Source: Bacillus cereus G9842
Lineage (GTDB): Bacteria; Bacillota; Bacilli; Bacillales; Bacillaceae_G
Length of the DNA stretch: 64,000 nucleotides
Direction of reading: 5' to 3'
Assembly: GCF_000021305.1 (NCBI RefSeq)
Contig: NC_011772.1
Location: 1,960,001 to 2,024,000, forward strand
The notes under the pieces were generated by a model, which ran no database searches, was not told the DNA's origin, and worked only from the letters and a program-made list of their open reading frames with translations. The translations under genes were made by a program, and so were the position numbers. How positions within the stretch are numbered: position 1 is the first letter of the stretch; each line of letters begins with the position of its first letter. Positions 7,775 to 18,151 of the stretch are shown in pieces.

Positions 7775-10700
7775 GTGAAAAAGTTCAAATGGAGCATCTT
7801 GTTGTTTATTATTTTAGCTCTTGTACTATCAACAGGGGTCTCCTATTTAGCATTAAATCAAAATGTTAAGAAAGCTAATGAGAATACTACACCAAAAATG
7901 ACAGTTGCGTTGGTAAATGAAGATCAGGGCACTGTTTTTGAGGGCAATAAAATAGCGTTTGGAGATCAATTTGTTAAAAATGTAAATAAAAATACGAAAC
8001 AAGAATGGTACGTAGTTAGTCGCGGGGTAGCAGAAAATGGATTGAAAAATAATAATTACAATATGATGATTGTTATTCCAAATGATTTTTCTAGGAAAGC
8101 AGTTGCGATTGATTCAGAGATTCCGGAGAAATTAACGTTAAACTACAAAGTAAATGCAACTGGGAATAAGGATTTGAAAGCTGAGGCAGAAAATACAGCT
8201 TCTGTTATTTTAGAAGATTTCAATAAGCAAATAATCGACGTTTATTTTGCGAGTATTATCGGTAAGCTACAAGGTGCACAAGATAATATAGGTAAAATAA
8301 TTGAAAAAGGAAACGTTCAAACAACTATGTATAAAAAAGATATACATAGTCCGTTAGCAAATTACACAAATCAATTTAAAACAGTACAAGATTATACAGG
8401 TGTTTCTGTTAATAGTTTCAAAGGATTTCAGGATGTTTTAAAAGGTTTCGGTCAAGCGTTAGATGAAGGGAATAAATCTAACAGTACGTACTTAGATGGT
8501 TTTAATAACTTTCAAAAAATGCAAACTGATAACAATTTGTTAGCGAATAATTTCACAAATCAATTCAATCAATATATGAATGATATGAATACAGGCGATG
8601 CTTTAAAGCAATTAAGTGCATTGGAATCAGCTAATAAAAGTATTTCAAATCAATTTACGTTTTCAGAGAAAGAACCAAATATTTTAACTGATGCTTCAGC
8701 AGTTCAAAAATATTTAGCAGATGTAAAAAAACAAGTATCTGAATATGATACAGAACTTGCAGGAAAGTTAGAAAGTGATATTCAAGAGACGGTAATTAAG
8801 AAGTTAAAGCAATCTATGTCGAATGATGGAAAGCAAGAAATTTTCATAAATACATTAATGAAACAACCAGATGCTCGAATAAAGAAACAAATCGAGAATT
8901 TAATTGCGAAATTACCTAGTTTAAACATGGAAGAAATCGGTCAAAGTGATTTACCAGATGCGACGAAATTACAACTGCAAAATGTAATTCAATTTACAAA
9001 AAAATATAATAAAGAAAATAATTTTTATTATGATCCTGTAAATAAAATATCTTTAGGAAACGCAATTAAAGAAGTGAAGGATAGACTTTATACAGAGAGA
9101 ATTACATTTAGTGATACTGCGAAAGTAATTAAAATGGAATCGCCGCAAATTTTGAAGATAAAGATTCCAGAAGAATTTAAATTAGATGGAAGTACAGAAG
9201 CTTTATATATTGATGATGTGGATCGTACAAGTGACTTTCTACAAAGCGAAGCAGGAGAAATTACAATAGCTCCTCGTAATGAAGGGGATATAAAGATTGA
9301 TCTGCATGTGAAGTTAAAAGATCCAAACATCAATATAGATGTTTTCTCTCCTGTAATGTGGCAATGGGAATTGAGTGGGACTCATACAAAAGAAACTAGT
9401 CCTGAGAAAGAAGAACCTAATAAAGAAGATAAAGGAACACAAACGGAAAATAGCAAGGTGGAAAATGTGGTTCATAAATCACAGTATGGCATAATGCCGT
9501 TAGTACACAATGCTAAAACGCCTATTATTAAAAAAATGGAAAACACAACAGGGAAAGATAACGGAACCGGAGGAAACCCAGGAGGCGGAACGGGAACAGA
9601 TAACGGAACTGGAGGAAACCCAGGAGGCGGAACGGGAACAGATAACGGAACTGGAGGAAACCCAGGAGGCGGAACGGGAACAGATAACGGAACTGGAGGA
9701 AACCCAGGAGGCGGAACGGGAACAGATAACGGAACTGGAGGAAACCCAGGAGGCGGAACGGGAACAGATAACGGAACTGGAGGAAACCCAGGAGGCGGAA
9801 CGGGAACAGATAACGGAACTGGAGGAAACCCAGAAGGCGGAACGGGAACAGATAACGGAACCGGAGGAGACCCAGGAGGCGGAACGGGAACAGATAACGG
9901 AACTGGAGGAAACCCAGGAGGCGGAACGGGAACAGATAACGGAACCGGAGGAAATCCAGGAGGCGGAACGGGAACAGATAACGGAACCGGAGGAAATCCA
10001 GGAGGCGAAACGGGAACAGATAACGGAACCGGAGGAAATCCAGGAGGCGAAACGGGAACAGATAACGGAACCGGAGGAAATCCAGGAGGCGAAACGGGAA
10101 CAGATAACGGTAAAGTTATTGAAAGTACAACGAATCAAGTTATACATCAAAAAACAGAAAAAATAACAGATATTACTTCTAGTGTATTAATTAAAGAAGC
10201 AGTAGATACAGTCGAAAGTTATCAAGGTTTAATGAGCCTTTACGAAATGTATTATGGGATTGATTTAAGAACGAAAGATGTAGGTCCTAAGTTAGAAGAA
10301 GGAAGTTTAGATGCAATTGCGACGGATCAATCTTTGTACTACGTATTAAATAAACAAAGCTTAATTGATTTAATTTCAAATCTTGTTTCATCAAGTATTA
10401 CTACAGAAATAAAACAAGATATGTCAGGTTTAAAACAAAAAATAAACTCTTATCAACAATCTATTACTAGTGCGGATCAAAATTCTATGCTACTAGCGGA
10501 GAAATTAAATGGAACGACGCAACAAGCAACTAGTATGAATGAAAATTTAGGAGAGTATTTAAAAGGTTTAGCGAAATGGCGTGAGAATAGCTTAAAGCTA
10601 GTTGAAGAGCAGCAAGTATTAACAACAAATCATGCTGGTGAGCAAACAGCTATTTTATCGTTAGATTCTGGTATTAAATCATTAATGATGCAAAGTCAGT

Positions 10701-11602
10701 CATTGGTCGAAAGTTCGAAGCATAGTTTAGCAACTTCAGACGATGTATATAAAACATTTGATCAAATTAATGGACAAGCAAAAGAAATTCAAGACAGCGG
10801 AACGACAATTGTTTCAAAAGCTGATTTATTATTAAATGACTTTACGAAGAAAATGGAAGATGATAAATCATTCTCCAAAAACTTTACGAAAATTTTAGCG
10901 AATAGCCGTATTGGAGATCGTCAAAATGAGATGCTATATGACTTTTTAGCTAGTCCAGTTCAAAAGCAAAATGATGGAGTAATTGTAGCAGGTAATGCTT
11001 TTACACCGTACTTAATTGTATTAACTTGTTTCATTGTTGCATTATTTACAGCATACGCAATTGCGAATCAAGAAAAGAAACGAATGCAATCAGATCATTT
11101 TGAAGAGAAATTCTCATTAATTGATATGAATGTACCAACTACAGTAGTAGCTTTCGGTATATCAATTGTGGAAGGGATTAGTATAGGTATCATTTCTGGG
11201 CGTCTTTTAAAGTTCGGTCAGGATCAAAGTTTACTATGGATTGCGTTCATCACATTTATTATGATGGCGTTTGTATTGGTCTCAACCTACTTATTACGAC
11301 AAATAAAAATGGTAGGAATGTTTATACTATTAGTATTTTTAAGCATGTACCTATTTTTAACTGAGGCAGTTGGAAGTAAAGTAGATCAAATGTCTTCTGT
11401 CGGAAAGATACGTCAATTCTCACCGCTTCAGTATATAGAAAGTTTTCTAAATGATTTTATTAGTGGTAAAGATACTGGGAAAGTTATTTTTGTCGTATTG
11501 TTTGTAATTGCCATTATTGGATTGGTTAGTAATCTATTTGTATGGCATAAGAAATGGGAGGAAAAAGAAGTAAATGATCAAACAATGGAGCATAGTGGCT
11601 AA
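7775..11602 (+). CDS. esaA: Type VII secretion membrane protein EsaA (YueB-like) with a repeat insert
   Basis: A 1275-aa membrane protein. It has an N-terminal membrane helix (residues 6-26), a very large extracellular region and five C-terminal membrane helices (about 1077-1096, 1125-1145, 1152-1175, 1179-1200, 1236-1256). This is the layout of EsaA/YueB (YhgE/Pip superfamily), which is part of the Ess machinery and, in B. subtilis, the SPP1 phage receptor. Residues 594-775 consist of 13 copies of a 14-residue Gly/Asn/Thr-rich unit (DNGTGGNPGGGTGT type) in the middle of the extracellular region. The family is normally shorter (YueB is about 1076 aa), and the insert explains much of the excess. 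GTG start with GGAG upstream. The end overlaps essA by 29 bp. Confidence 0.93.
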   Translation: MKKFKWSILLFIILALVLSTGVSYLALNQNVKKANENTTPKMTVALVNEDQGTVFEGNKIAFGDQFVKNVNKNTKQEWYVVSRGVAENGLKNNNYNMMIVIPNDFSRKAVAIDSEIPEKLTLNYKVNATGNKDLKAEAENTASVILEDFNKQIIDVYFASIIGKLQGAQDNIGKIIEKGNVQTTMYKKDIHSPLANYTNQFKTVQDYTGVSVNSFKGFQDVLKGFGQALDEGNKSNSTYLDGFNNFQKMQTDNNLLANNFTNQFNQYMNDMNTGDALKQLSALESANKSISNQFTFSEKEPNILTDASAVQKYLADVKKQVSEYDTELAGKLESDIQETVIKKLKQSMSNDGKQEIFINTLMKQPDARIKKQIENLIAKLPSLNMEEIGQSDLPDATKLQLQNVIQFTKKYNKENNFYYDPVNKISLGNAIKEVKDRLYTERITFSDTAKVIKMESPQILKIKIPEEFKLDGSTEALYIDDVDRTSDFLQSEAGEITIAPRNEGDIKIDLHVKLKDPNINIDVFSPVMWQWELSGTHTKETSPEKEEPNKEDKGTQTENSKVENVVHKSQYGIMPLVHNAKTPIIKKMENTTGKDNGTGGNPGGGTGTDNGTGGNPGGGTGTDNGTGGNPGGGTGTDNGTGGNPGGGTGTDNGTGGNPGGGTGTDNGTGGNPGGGTGTDNGTGGNPEGGTGTDNGTGGDPGGGTGTDNGTGGNPGGGTGTDNGTGGNPGGGTGTDNGTGGNPGGETGTDNGTGGNPGGETGTDNGTGGNPGGETGTDNGKVIESTTNQVIHQKTEKITDITSSVLIKEAVDTVESYQGLMSLYEMYYGIDLRTKDVGPKLEEGSLDAIATDQSLYYVLNKQSLIDLISNLVSSSITTEIKQDMSGLKQKINSYQQSITSADQNSMLLAEKLNGTTQQATSMNENLGEYLKGLAKWRENSLKLVEEQQVLTTNHAGEQTAILSLDSGIKSLMMQSQSLVESSKHSLATSDDVYKTFDQINGQAKEIQDSGTTIVSKADLLLNDFTKKMEDDKSFSKNFTKILANSRIGDRQNEMLYDFLASPVQKQNDGVIVAGNAFTPYLIVLTCFIVALFTAYAIANQEKKRMQSDHFEEKFSLIDMNVPTTVVAFGISIVEGISIGIISGRLLKFGQDQSLLWIAFITFIMMAFVLVSTYLLRQIKMVGMFILLVFLSMYLFLTEAVGSKVDQMSSVGKIRQFSPLQYIESFLNDFISGKDTGKVIFVVLFVIAIIGLVSNLFVWHKKWEEKEVNDQTMEHSG
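9554..10099 (+). repeat. 13 tandem 42-bp repeats inside esaA
   Basis: Thirteen 42-bp units (14 codons) run without a gap, followed by a partial unit. Units are nearly identical. Unit 7 has a Gly-to-Glu change, unit 8 Asn-to-Asp, and the last three share a Gly-to-Glu change and an AAT/CCA spelling, which suggests recent block duplication. GC is about 57%, well above the flanks. The unit length is a multiple of three, so copy changes keep the frame. Confidence 0.97.
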
Positions 11603-12077
11603 GTTATCATTTCTCTCTATCCTTTTACTGTTTGTCGCGCTACCGATAAGGAGCGCGGCTGACAGTTATCTTGGTGATGATGGGAAGATTAAGTTTAAAG
11701 TGGATCGACTTGAAGAAAGCGACCAAGAAAAAAATAAAAAGGAACATAAGGAAACAGAATTAGATAAAGCATCGATTGAGTTATTTAACAAAGATATAGA
11801 AGAAGAAATTGAGAAAAAGAAAAAGAAAGAACAAAAAGATATGGAAGCTTTGCGAGATTCTCTTTTTACAAAACCAAAAGAGAATAATAGTGTTAAAGAT
11901 ACGAAAAATAGTTTGTTTAGCAGTGAATACATTGTCAGAAAAAGTGCAGATGAAGTAGCGAGTAATGAAACAATGAATGAAGAGCCAATTAGTATAACAA
12001 TAATATTATTATTTGGCGGCGGCATTCTACTTATTTGCATCGGTATTTATACGGTTCTTCGTAAAAGTTGGAGGTAA
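11574..12077 (+). CDS. essA: Type VII secretion protein EssA
   Basis: A 167-aa protein with an N-terminal hydrophobic segment (about residues 10-29), a highly charged Lys/Glu-rich coiled middle (residues 45-105) and a C-terminal membrane helix (about 141-160). This matches EssA of the staphylococcal Ess system, a membrane component needed for EsxA export. It starts inside the end of esaA (29-bp overlap), so it is translationally coupled. Its position between esaA and esaB fits the staphylococcal gene order. Confidence 0.88.
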   Translation: MIKQWSIVAKLSFLSILLLFVALPIRSAADSYLGDDGKIKFKVDRLEESDQEKNKKEHKETELDKASIELFNKDIEEEIEKKKKKEQKDMEALRDSLFTKPKENNSVKDTKNSLFSSEYIVRKSADEVASNETMNEEPISITIILLFGGGILLICIGIYTVLRKSWR

Positions 12078-12081
12078 AGCG

Positions 12082-12333
12082 ATGGCAATACAAACACATA
12101 TTAATGTCACAGTAGATTTTAATAAATGGAATGGAAATACATACGATTTGCGTATTCCGAATCACCAATCTATTAAATATTTATTGAAAAACTTATTAGA
12201 TACGCTAAAGATTGATAATCATGAAGGTTCACATTTTGTAATTAAAGTGAAAAATAAGTCAATTGTTTTAACAGATAATGATCGTTTAATTGATCACCAA
12301 ATAACAGATGGAGATATTTTGCAAGTTTTATAA
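12082..12333 (+). CDS. esaB: Ubiquitin-like EsaB/YukD
   Basis: An 83-aa protein with the small ubiquitin-like fold of YukD: HINVTVDFNKWNGNTYDLRIPNHQSIKYLLKNLLDTL and ITDGDILQVL at the end. YukD/EsaB is a cytoplasmic regulator or component of the type VII system. I chose the ATG at 12082 because GGAGGT lies just before it; a longer in-frame reading upstream overlaps the end of essA. It lies 4 bases after essA. Confidence 0.92.
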   Translation: MAIQTHINVTVDFNKWNGNTYDLRIPNHQSIKYLLKNLLDTLKIDNHEGSHFVIKVKNKSIVLTDNDRLIDHQITDGDILQVL

Positions 12334-12406
12334 AGAATATTTTTTACTTTTAGTTATTTGAAAATAAGTTATTACGGGTTATAAAGAAAAGGAGAAGAGG
12401 ATAAAC

Positions 12407-13606
12407 ATGACGGAAAAAATAATTCAAATTGATGCAATGAACTATCAATTTCAAATAGAAAAAGAAAATTGGAAATTGGAGATGACCAAATCTCAAACAC
12501 GTATAAAAGACTTCCGTCAATTCGATATAATTACGGGCGTATCATCTGAATTTGTACCATTAACAATAGAAGAAGCGGATGATATGTTTACGTTTCTATA
12601 TCAAGTAGATAAAAAATTATATAAGTGGGACAATCTTAGCCGTTTTGGAAGAAATGAGAAATTAAGACTACTTCGGAATGTTGCGCAGTTTCGTAAATAT
12701 TTGAATAAACGAATCACGTTCTTTTTACATCCAGACAATATAGTTTTTAATGCTAATTTAATACCAAGTATTATACATAGAGGAATTCGAGATATTGTTC
12801 CACCAACCCCGTTATCAGAAGAACAATTTTTAACACAATATAAGTGTCTAATTATTGCTTTATTCTCCCAAAAACATAACTTTGATGATTTGTATGCTGG
12901 GTTACTAAAAGATGCAAAAGAAACAACATTTGAACAGACCGTTGCTCAAATGGAAAGCTTAGATGCATTACTGCAGTTTCTTGATGACAGCTTTGAGAAG
13001 GAACAAACAAAAACAGAGAAAAATATGCAGTTAGTACCTAAAAAAAGCTATAAATCGTTTAAATACTTAGCTTTTTCCTTCATAGCGGCGACAGTTATTT
13101 TAGCTGCTCCTTTAATATATTTCACTTTTATAAAATTTCCTTATCAAAATAAATTGTTAGAAGCAAATGCAAGTTTCATAGCAACTGATTATGACAAAGT
13201 CATTACGCAATTAAATGAAGAGGAATTTGAATCATTACCGATTGCATCTAAATATGAGTTAGCATTTGCATACATTACAGCTGAAAAACTAGGTGAAGCT
13301 CAAAAGAAATCGATTATGAAAAACATTAGTTTGAAAAGTGATGAAAAGTATTTGCTGTATTGGATGTATAACGGAAAAGGTAATTTTGATAAATCATTAG
13401 ATTTAGCTAAGACACTTGATGATCCTCAGCTTATTATGTACGGCCTTGTTAAACAAATTGAATCACTGAAAAATAATCCGGATTTATCAGGAGAAGAACG
13501 TGATCAAAAGTTAAAAACATATGAGCAACAATTAGATGAATATAAAAAGAAATATGGCAATTCATCAAGCGATAAAAATTTGTCGGACACAGAGAAAAAA
13601 GAGTAA
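12407..13606 (+). CDS. essB: Type VII secretion protein EssB (YukC)
   Basis: A 399-aa protein. The N-terminal 210 residues form the pseudokinase-like cytoplasmic domain of EssB/YukC. A single membrane helix lies at about 222-243 (YLAFSFIAATVILAAPLIYF), followed by an extracytoplasmic helical domain and a Lys/Glu/Ser-rich tail. EssB bridges EssC and the other membrane parts of the secretion channel. Its length equals that of known homologues apart from the tail. It has an AAAGGAGAAG site before the ATG. Confidence 0.93.
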   Translation: MTEKIIQIDAMNYQFQIEKENWKLEMTKSQTRIKDFRQFDIITGVSSEFVPLTIEEADDMFTFLYQVDKKLYKWDNLSRFGRNEKLRLLRNVAQFRKYLNKRITFFLHPDNIVFNANLIPSIIHRGIRDIVPPTPLSEEQFLTQYKCLIIALFSQKHNFDDLYAGLLKDAKETTFEQTVAQMESLDALLQFLDDSFEKEQTKTEKNMQLVPKKSYKSFKYLAFSFIAATVILAAPLIYFTFIKFPYQNKLLEANASFIATDYDKVITQLNEEEFESLPIASKYELAFAYITAEKLGEAQKKSIMKNISLKSDEKYLLYWMYNGKGNFDKSLDLAKTLDDPQLIMYGLVKQIESLKNNPDLSGEERDQKLKTYEQQLDEYKKKYGNSSSDKNLSDTEKKE

Positions 13607-13645
13607 GCACTTGATGAGACAGTTGAAAAGGAGCAGTGAACACGG

Positions 13646-16600
13646 ATGGAGCAACTATTAGTATTGACTTATGGAGACAAAATATATAAGTGCACATTAC
13701 ATCCAAATGAGCAATCAATAGTGTCGATTGGAAAAGAGTGGACAAATGATATTACGAATCCAAGTTTAGAACAAGAAATAGAGTTAAAGTGGAATAATGA
13801 AGTAAATGCTTGGATGGTACAGGATCAATTAATAGAATTCAATAAGGAAGTTGAGATTGGAAAAACAAGAGATGTGAGCTTGAAAATCTTTATATCTATT
13901 ATTGGCACAACTAAAGTGTTTGATATCGGAACGAAACTTTCTCTTACAGTGAGTCGAAACGATTACGATGATATTTCTATTACCGGGACTAGTGTAGATT
14001 TAATGCTATCTCGCGAAACGTTGTACGATTCTTTTAAAGTGAACGTGTATGGCGGGGATGTATTTCATAATTATACGAAGTTAAAAGATAGCGTTATGTT
14101 GGAATCAGGAGACGTATTATATTTTGATGGTATTTTATTGGAGATTGGTAGTGAAGACATTCAAGTACTTTCTTCAGAAGATAAAGTGAAATCTGCGTTA
14201 CCTATTTTAGTAGAATCAGAAACGAATTATCAAAGTGGTTATCCAGACTATCATCGTTCACCACGTATTATTTACCGTGAACCAGAAGAGAAAATGACAA
14301 TTGCAAAGCCTTCAAGTATGCCATCAAAACCAACGGAGCATTTAGCAAGAATCATTGCACCTTCACTTGTCATGATTGTCGTAACTGTATTACTTGCTAT
14401 TTTCATGAAATATGGAATGTTTATTATCGCATCGATTGCGATGACATTAGTAACAATCATTGTTTCTGTCACATCGTATATTAAAAATTTGAAGCAATAT
14501 AAAGTCGACATTGTTGAACGAGATAAAAGCTATAGAGAGTATATAAAACAAAAAACGAAAGATTTACATGCAGAAAGTGAAAAACAGCGTCACGCATTAC
14601 ATTATCACAATCCAAATGTAGAAGTAATACGTAATATGGCAGTTCAAGTAAATCCTCGAATTTATGAAAAAACAATGTTACATCATGATTTCTTAACATT
14701 TAGCGTTGGAACAGGACAAGCTAATACGAGTTTTGAAATTCAATTTAATGAAGAAGAATTTAGTCAAACGAAAGATGAATTAATTGATATAGCACGTGAA
14801 CTAAGACAGCGTTATCTATCATTGGAAGATGTACCAGTTGTAACAGATTTAATGAATGGACCAGTCGGTTATATTGGTCAACGCTCTTTAGTGTTAGAGC
14901 AATTACAATTATTAGTTGCACAAACGGCTTTATTCCATAGTTATTATGACTTGCAGTTTATTACTATTTTTCCGGAAGAAGAAAAAGAAAAATGGGATTG
15001 GATGCGCTGGTTACCTCATGGAAGTGTTCGCGATATAAATGTACGTGGATTTGTATACCATGATCGTAGCCGTGATCAAGTGTTAAATAGTTTGTATCAA
15101 ATATTGAAAGAACGAAAATTAAAACTAGATGAAAAAAGTTCTACTAATGAAAAAATGTACTTTGCACCGCACTATGTCGTTCTCATTACAGATGAAAAAC
15201 TAATATTAGACCATGTTGTTATGGAATTCTTTAATGATGATCCGAGTCAATTAGGTGTATCACTTGTATTTGTACAAGATGTTATGCAAAGTTTACCGGA
15301 GCATGTGAAAACGGTAATAGATATAAGAGATGCAAAACAAGGGAACATCATCTTAGAGCAAGGAGAGCTTGTTAACCGTCAATTTAAACTAAATCATGTG
15401 CCAAAAGGGTTCAATTTAGAAGATATTTCAAGGGCATTAGCACCATTAAATCATTTGCAAAACTTAAAAAATAGTATTCCAGAAAGCGTAACATTTTTAG
15501 AAATGTACGGCGTTGAAAAAGTAAAAGAACTGAATATTACAAGTCGCTGGGAGAAAAATGCAGCGCATAAATCTTTAGCTGTACCACTTGGATTACGTGG
15601 GAAAGAAGATATCGTAAACTTAAACTTACACGAAAAAGCACACGGACCACACGGGTTAATAGCAGGTACAACAGGTTCAGGTAAATCAGAAATTATACAA
15701 TCGTACATTTTATCTCTAGCAGTTAATTTCCATCCGTACGAAGTAGCCTTTTTACTAATTGACTATAAAGGCGGCGGTATGGCGAATTTATTCAAAAACT
15801 TACCGCATTTATTAGGAACAATTACGAACTTAGATGGAGCACAAAGTATGAGAGCGCTCGCATCAATTAAAGCTGAATTACAAAAAAGACAACGATTATT
15901 TGGGGAAAATGATGTAAACCATATTAATCAGTATCAAAAACTGTATAAAGAAGGCTTAGTAAGTGAACCGATGCCACATCTATTTTTAATTAGTGATGAA
16001 TTCGCGGAACTGAAGTCAGAACAACCAGAATTTATGAAAGAGTTAGTTTCAACAGCGCGTATCGGTCGTTCACTCGGAATCCATTTAATATTAGCTACGC
16101 AAAAACCGAGTGGTGTTGTAGATGATCAAATTTGGAGTAACTCGAAATTCAAACTAGCACTAAAAGTTCAAAATACGTCAGATAGTAATGAAATTTTAAA
16201 AACACCGGATGCTGCTGAAATTACATTACCAGGACGTGCTTACTTACAAGTTGGGAATAATGAAATTTATGAATTATTCCAATCAGCTTGGAGCGGAGCA
16301 GACTATGTAGAAAACAAAGAGGATAAAGAACATTTAGACGCAACAATCTATGCAATAAATGATCTAGGACAATATGAAATATTAAGTGAAGATTTAAGTG
16401 GACTTGGTAGCAGTAAAGAAGTAATAAGCGTACCATCTGAACTGGATGCTGTTATTGACTACATTCACGATTACGCAGAAATAAATGAAATTGAAGCGTT
16501 AGCTAGACCGTGGTTACCACCACTTCCAGAAAGCGTATATTTACAAGACTTACATGCAATTCAGTTCAAAGAAGCATGGACGAAAGAAAAGAAACCATTA

Positions 16601-18151
16601 CAAGCAACAGTTGGTCTACTAGATCAGCCTGAATTACAATCACAAACACCATTAACATTAGATATTAGTAAAGACGGACACGTAGCGGTCTTCTCAAGCC
16701 CAGGCTACGGAAAATCAACATTCTTACAATCAGTCATTATGGATATAGCTCGTCAGCATAGTCCGGAGCATTTGCATGTGTATTTAGTGGACCTTGGAAC
16801 AAATGGTCTTCTACCTTTAAAAGGATTACCTCATGTAGCGGATACGATTACGATTGACGAATCTGAAAAATGTTTAAAGTTTGTTGAAAGATTAACTCAG
16901 GAAATGAAAAATCGTAAACGATTATTAAGTGAATATGACGTTGCAAATATTGAAATGTATGAAAAGGCAAGTGGGAAAGAAATACCACATATTATTATTG
17001 CAATCGACAATTATGATGCAGTAAAAGAAGCGAAGTTCTATGAAAGCTTTGAAATGCTAATTATGCAAATTGTCCGAGATGGTGCAAGTTTAGGAATTCA
17101 TACCTTAATTAGTGCAGGGCGACAAAATGCACTTAGAATTCAATTGTACAATAATATTAAAATCCAAACTTGCCTATATATGATTGATCAAAGTGAAGTA
17201 GCTAGTATTGTAGGGAGATCTGATATAAAAGTGGAAGAAACAGCAGGAAGAGCGTTAATAAAACTAGAATCTCCCACATTATTCCAGGTTGCATTACCTA
17301 CGAAAGCAGAAGATGAATTACAGCAAATTCAATTATTACAACAAGAAGCAAATGATATGGACCGAGAATGGGATGGAGAACGTCCGAAGGCAATTCCAAT
17401 GATGCCAGAAATTATTGATATTGCTACTTATCGTAAAAATAAAGACGTTACAAAAGCTCTACAAGCAGCAAGAATTCCAATGGGGCTTGATTTTGCAAAC
17501 GTAGAAGTTGTAGCTCATGATATTGCAGTGAATGATCATTTAATGATTTATAGTGTAGATGATAGTATGAGAAAACAAATTGTATCTAGCATCCTATCTC
17601 AATTGAATAAAGATTATTTTGAAAGTGTGACGTTGGTGGATACAGCAGAGTATAGTTTCGTTCAATATAAAGACGATGTGACGCACTACATTGTAGACGA
17701 AAATGAAATCAATATGCATGCGAAGTATTGGATGGAAGTAATTCGTGAACGAGCTTTTGAATTAGCACAAGCAAGACAAGAAGGTAGAGAAATTCCTGCA
17801 TTCACAAAACAACTCATTATCATGACAAATGTTGAAGAGTTTAGTAAATTTGTTTATTTAGAAATGGAGGATGCAGCGACTTTAATTGATTTATCTCGTA
17901 CAGTAGGTATTTACTTTGTATTAGCAGGTCACCACGACTACATGGACCGAAATCGTGAAGCTCTACCTATGAAAATGAGAAGTAAGCTAACAGCAGCAAT
18001 TATCGCAATGCCATTAAATGATCAAAGTATCTTCAACATAAAATATATAAGCAACGAAGCGCCATTAGGTAAAGATGAAGTGTATTACTATCAAAAAGGG
18101 AACATAATGAAACTAAAAATGCCTAGAGTAACTAACGAGGTGACAGTATGA
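13646..18151 (+). CDS. essC: Type VII secretion ATPase EssC (FHA, FtsK/SpoIIIE)
   Basis: A 1501-aa motor protein. It has two N-terminal forkhead-associated-like domains (about 1-190), two membrane helices (about 232-285) and then tandem FtsK/SpoIIIE ATPase domains. Domain 1 has Walker A GTTGSGKSE at about 672 and a Walker B-type LFLISDEFAEL. Domain 2 has SSPGYGKST at about 1016 and IIIAIDNYD. The third domain (from about 1280) lacks a canonical Walker A, as in other EssC proteins. EssC selects and drives out WXG100 and larger substrates. Its C-terminus is the variable, effector-matched part in staphylococci. The last 4 bases overlap the lipoprotein gene downstream, which links that gene to this EssC. 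Confidence 0.96.
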   Translation: MEQLLVLTYGDKIYKCTLHPNEQSIVSIGKEWTNDITNPSLEQEIELKWNNEVNAWMVQDQLIEFNKEVEIGKTRDVSLKIFISIIGTTKVFDIGTKLSLTVSRNDYDDISITGTSVDLMLSRETLYDSFKVNVYGGDVFHNYTKLKDSVMLESGDVLYFDGILLEIGSEDIQVLSSEDKVKSALPILVESETNYQSGYPDYHRSPRIIYREPEEKMTIAKPSSMPSKPTEHLARIIAPSLVMIVVTVLLAIFMKYGMFIIASIAMTLVTIIVSVTSYIKNLKQYKVDIVERDKSYREYIKQKTKDLHAESEKQRHALHYHNPNVEVIRNMAVQVNPRIYEKTMLHHDFLTFSVGTGQANTSFEIQFNEEEFSQTKDELIDIARELRQRYLSLEDVPVVTDLMNGPVGYIGQRSLVLEQLQLLVAQTALFHSYYDLQFITIFPEEEKEKWDWMRWLPHGSVRDINVRGFVYHDRSRDQVLNSLYQILKERKLKLDEKSSTNEKMYFAPHYVVLITDEKLILDHVVMEFFNDDPSQLGVSLVFVQDVMQSLPEHVKTVIDIRDAKQGNIILEQGELVNRQFKLNHVPKGFNLEDISRALAPLNHLQNLKNSIPESVTFLEMYGVEKVKELNITSRWEKNAAHKSLAVPLGLRGKEDIVNLNLHEKAHGPHGLIAGTTGSGKSEIIQSYILSLAVNFHPYEVAFLLIDYKGGGMANLFKNLPHLLGTITNLDGAQSMRALASIKAELQKRQRLFGENDVNHINQYQKLYKEGLVSEPMPHLFLISDEFAELKSEQPEFMKELVSTARIGRSLGIHLILATQKPSGVVDDQIWSNSKFKLALKVQNTSDSNEILKTPDAAEITLPGRAYLQVGNNEIYELFQSAWSGADYVENKEDKEHLDATIYAINDLGQYEILSEDLSGLGSSKEVISVPSELDAVIDYIHDYAEINEIEALARPWLPPLPESVYLQDLHAIQFKEAWTKEKKPLQATVGLLDQPELQSQTPLTLDISKDGHVAVFSSPGYGKSTFLQSVIMDIARQHSPEHLHVYLVDLGTNGLLPLKGLPHVADTITIDESEKCLKFVERLTQEMKNRKRLLSEYDVANIEMYEKASGKEIPHIIIAIDNYDAVKEAKFYESFEMLIMQIVRDGASLGIHTLISAGRQNALRIQLYNNIKIQTCLYMIDQSEVASIVGRSDIKVEETAGRALIKLESPTLFQVALPTKAEDELQQIQLLQQEANDMDREWDGERPKAIPMMPEIIDIATYRKNKDVTKALQAARIPMGLDFANVEVVAHDIAVNDHLMIYSVDDSMRKQIVSSILSQLNKDYFESVTLVDTAEYSFVQYKDDVTHYIVDENEINMHAKYWMEVIRERAFELAQARQEGREIPAFTKQLIIMTNVEEFSKFVYLEMEDAATLIDLSRTVGIYFVLAGHHDYMDRNREALPMKMRSKLTAAIIAMPLNDQSIFNIKYISNEAPLGKDEVYYYQKGNIMKLKMPRVTNEVTV

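Noticed and set aside
9554..10099. Could the 42-bp array be a CRISPR?
   Set aside because: The units are directly abutting and coding, with no unique spacers. No cas genes are near.
9500..10150. Minus-strand frame of Ser/Cys/Trp repeats across the same array
   Set aside because: Again a by-product of the repeat. The residue make-up is unlike any real protein and there is no start signal.
9510..10166. Long open frame across the esaA repeats on the + strand with an ETQEAEREQITELE-type repeat
   Set aside because: The 42-bp unit has no stop in this frame, so the frame stays open by construction. It has no plausible ribosome binding site and overlaps esaA completely.
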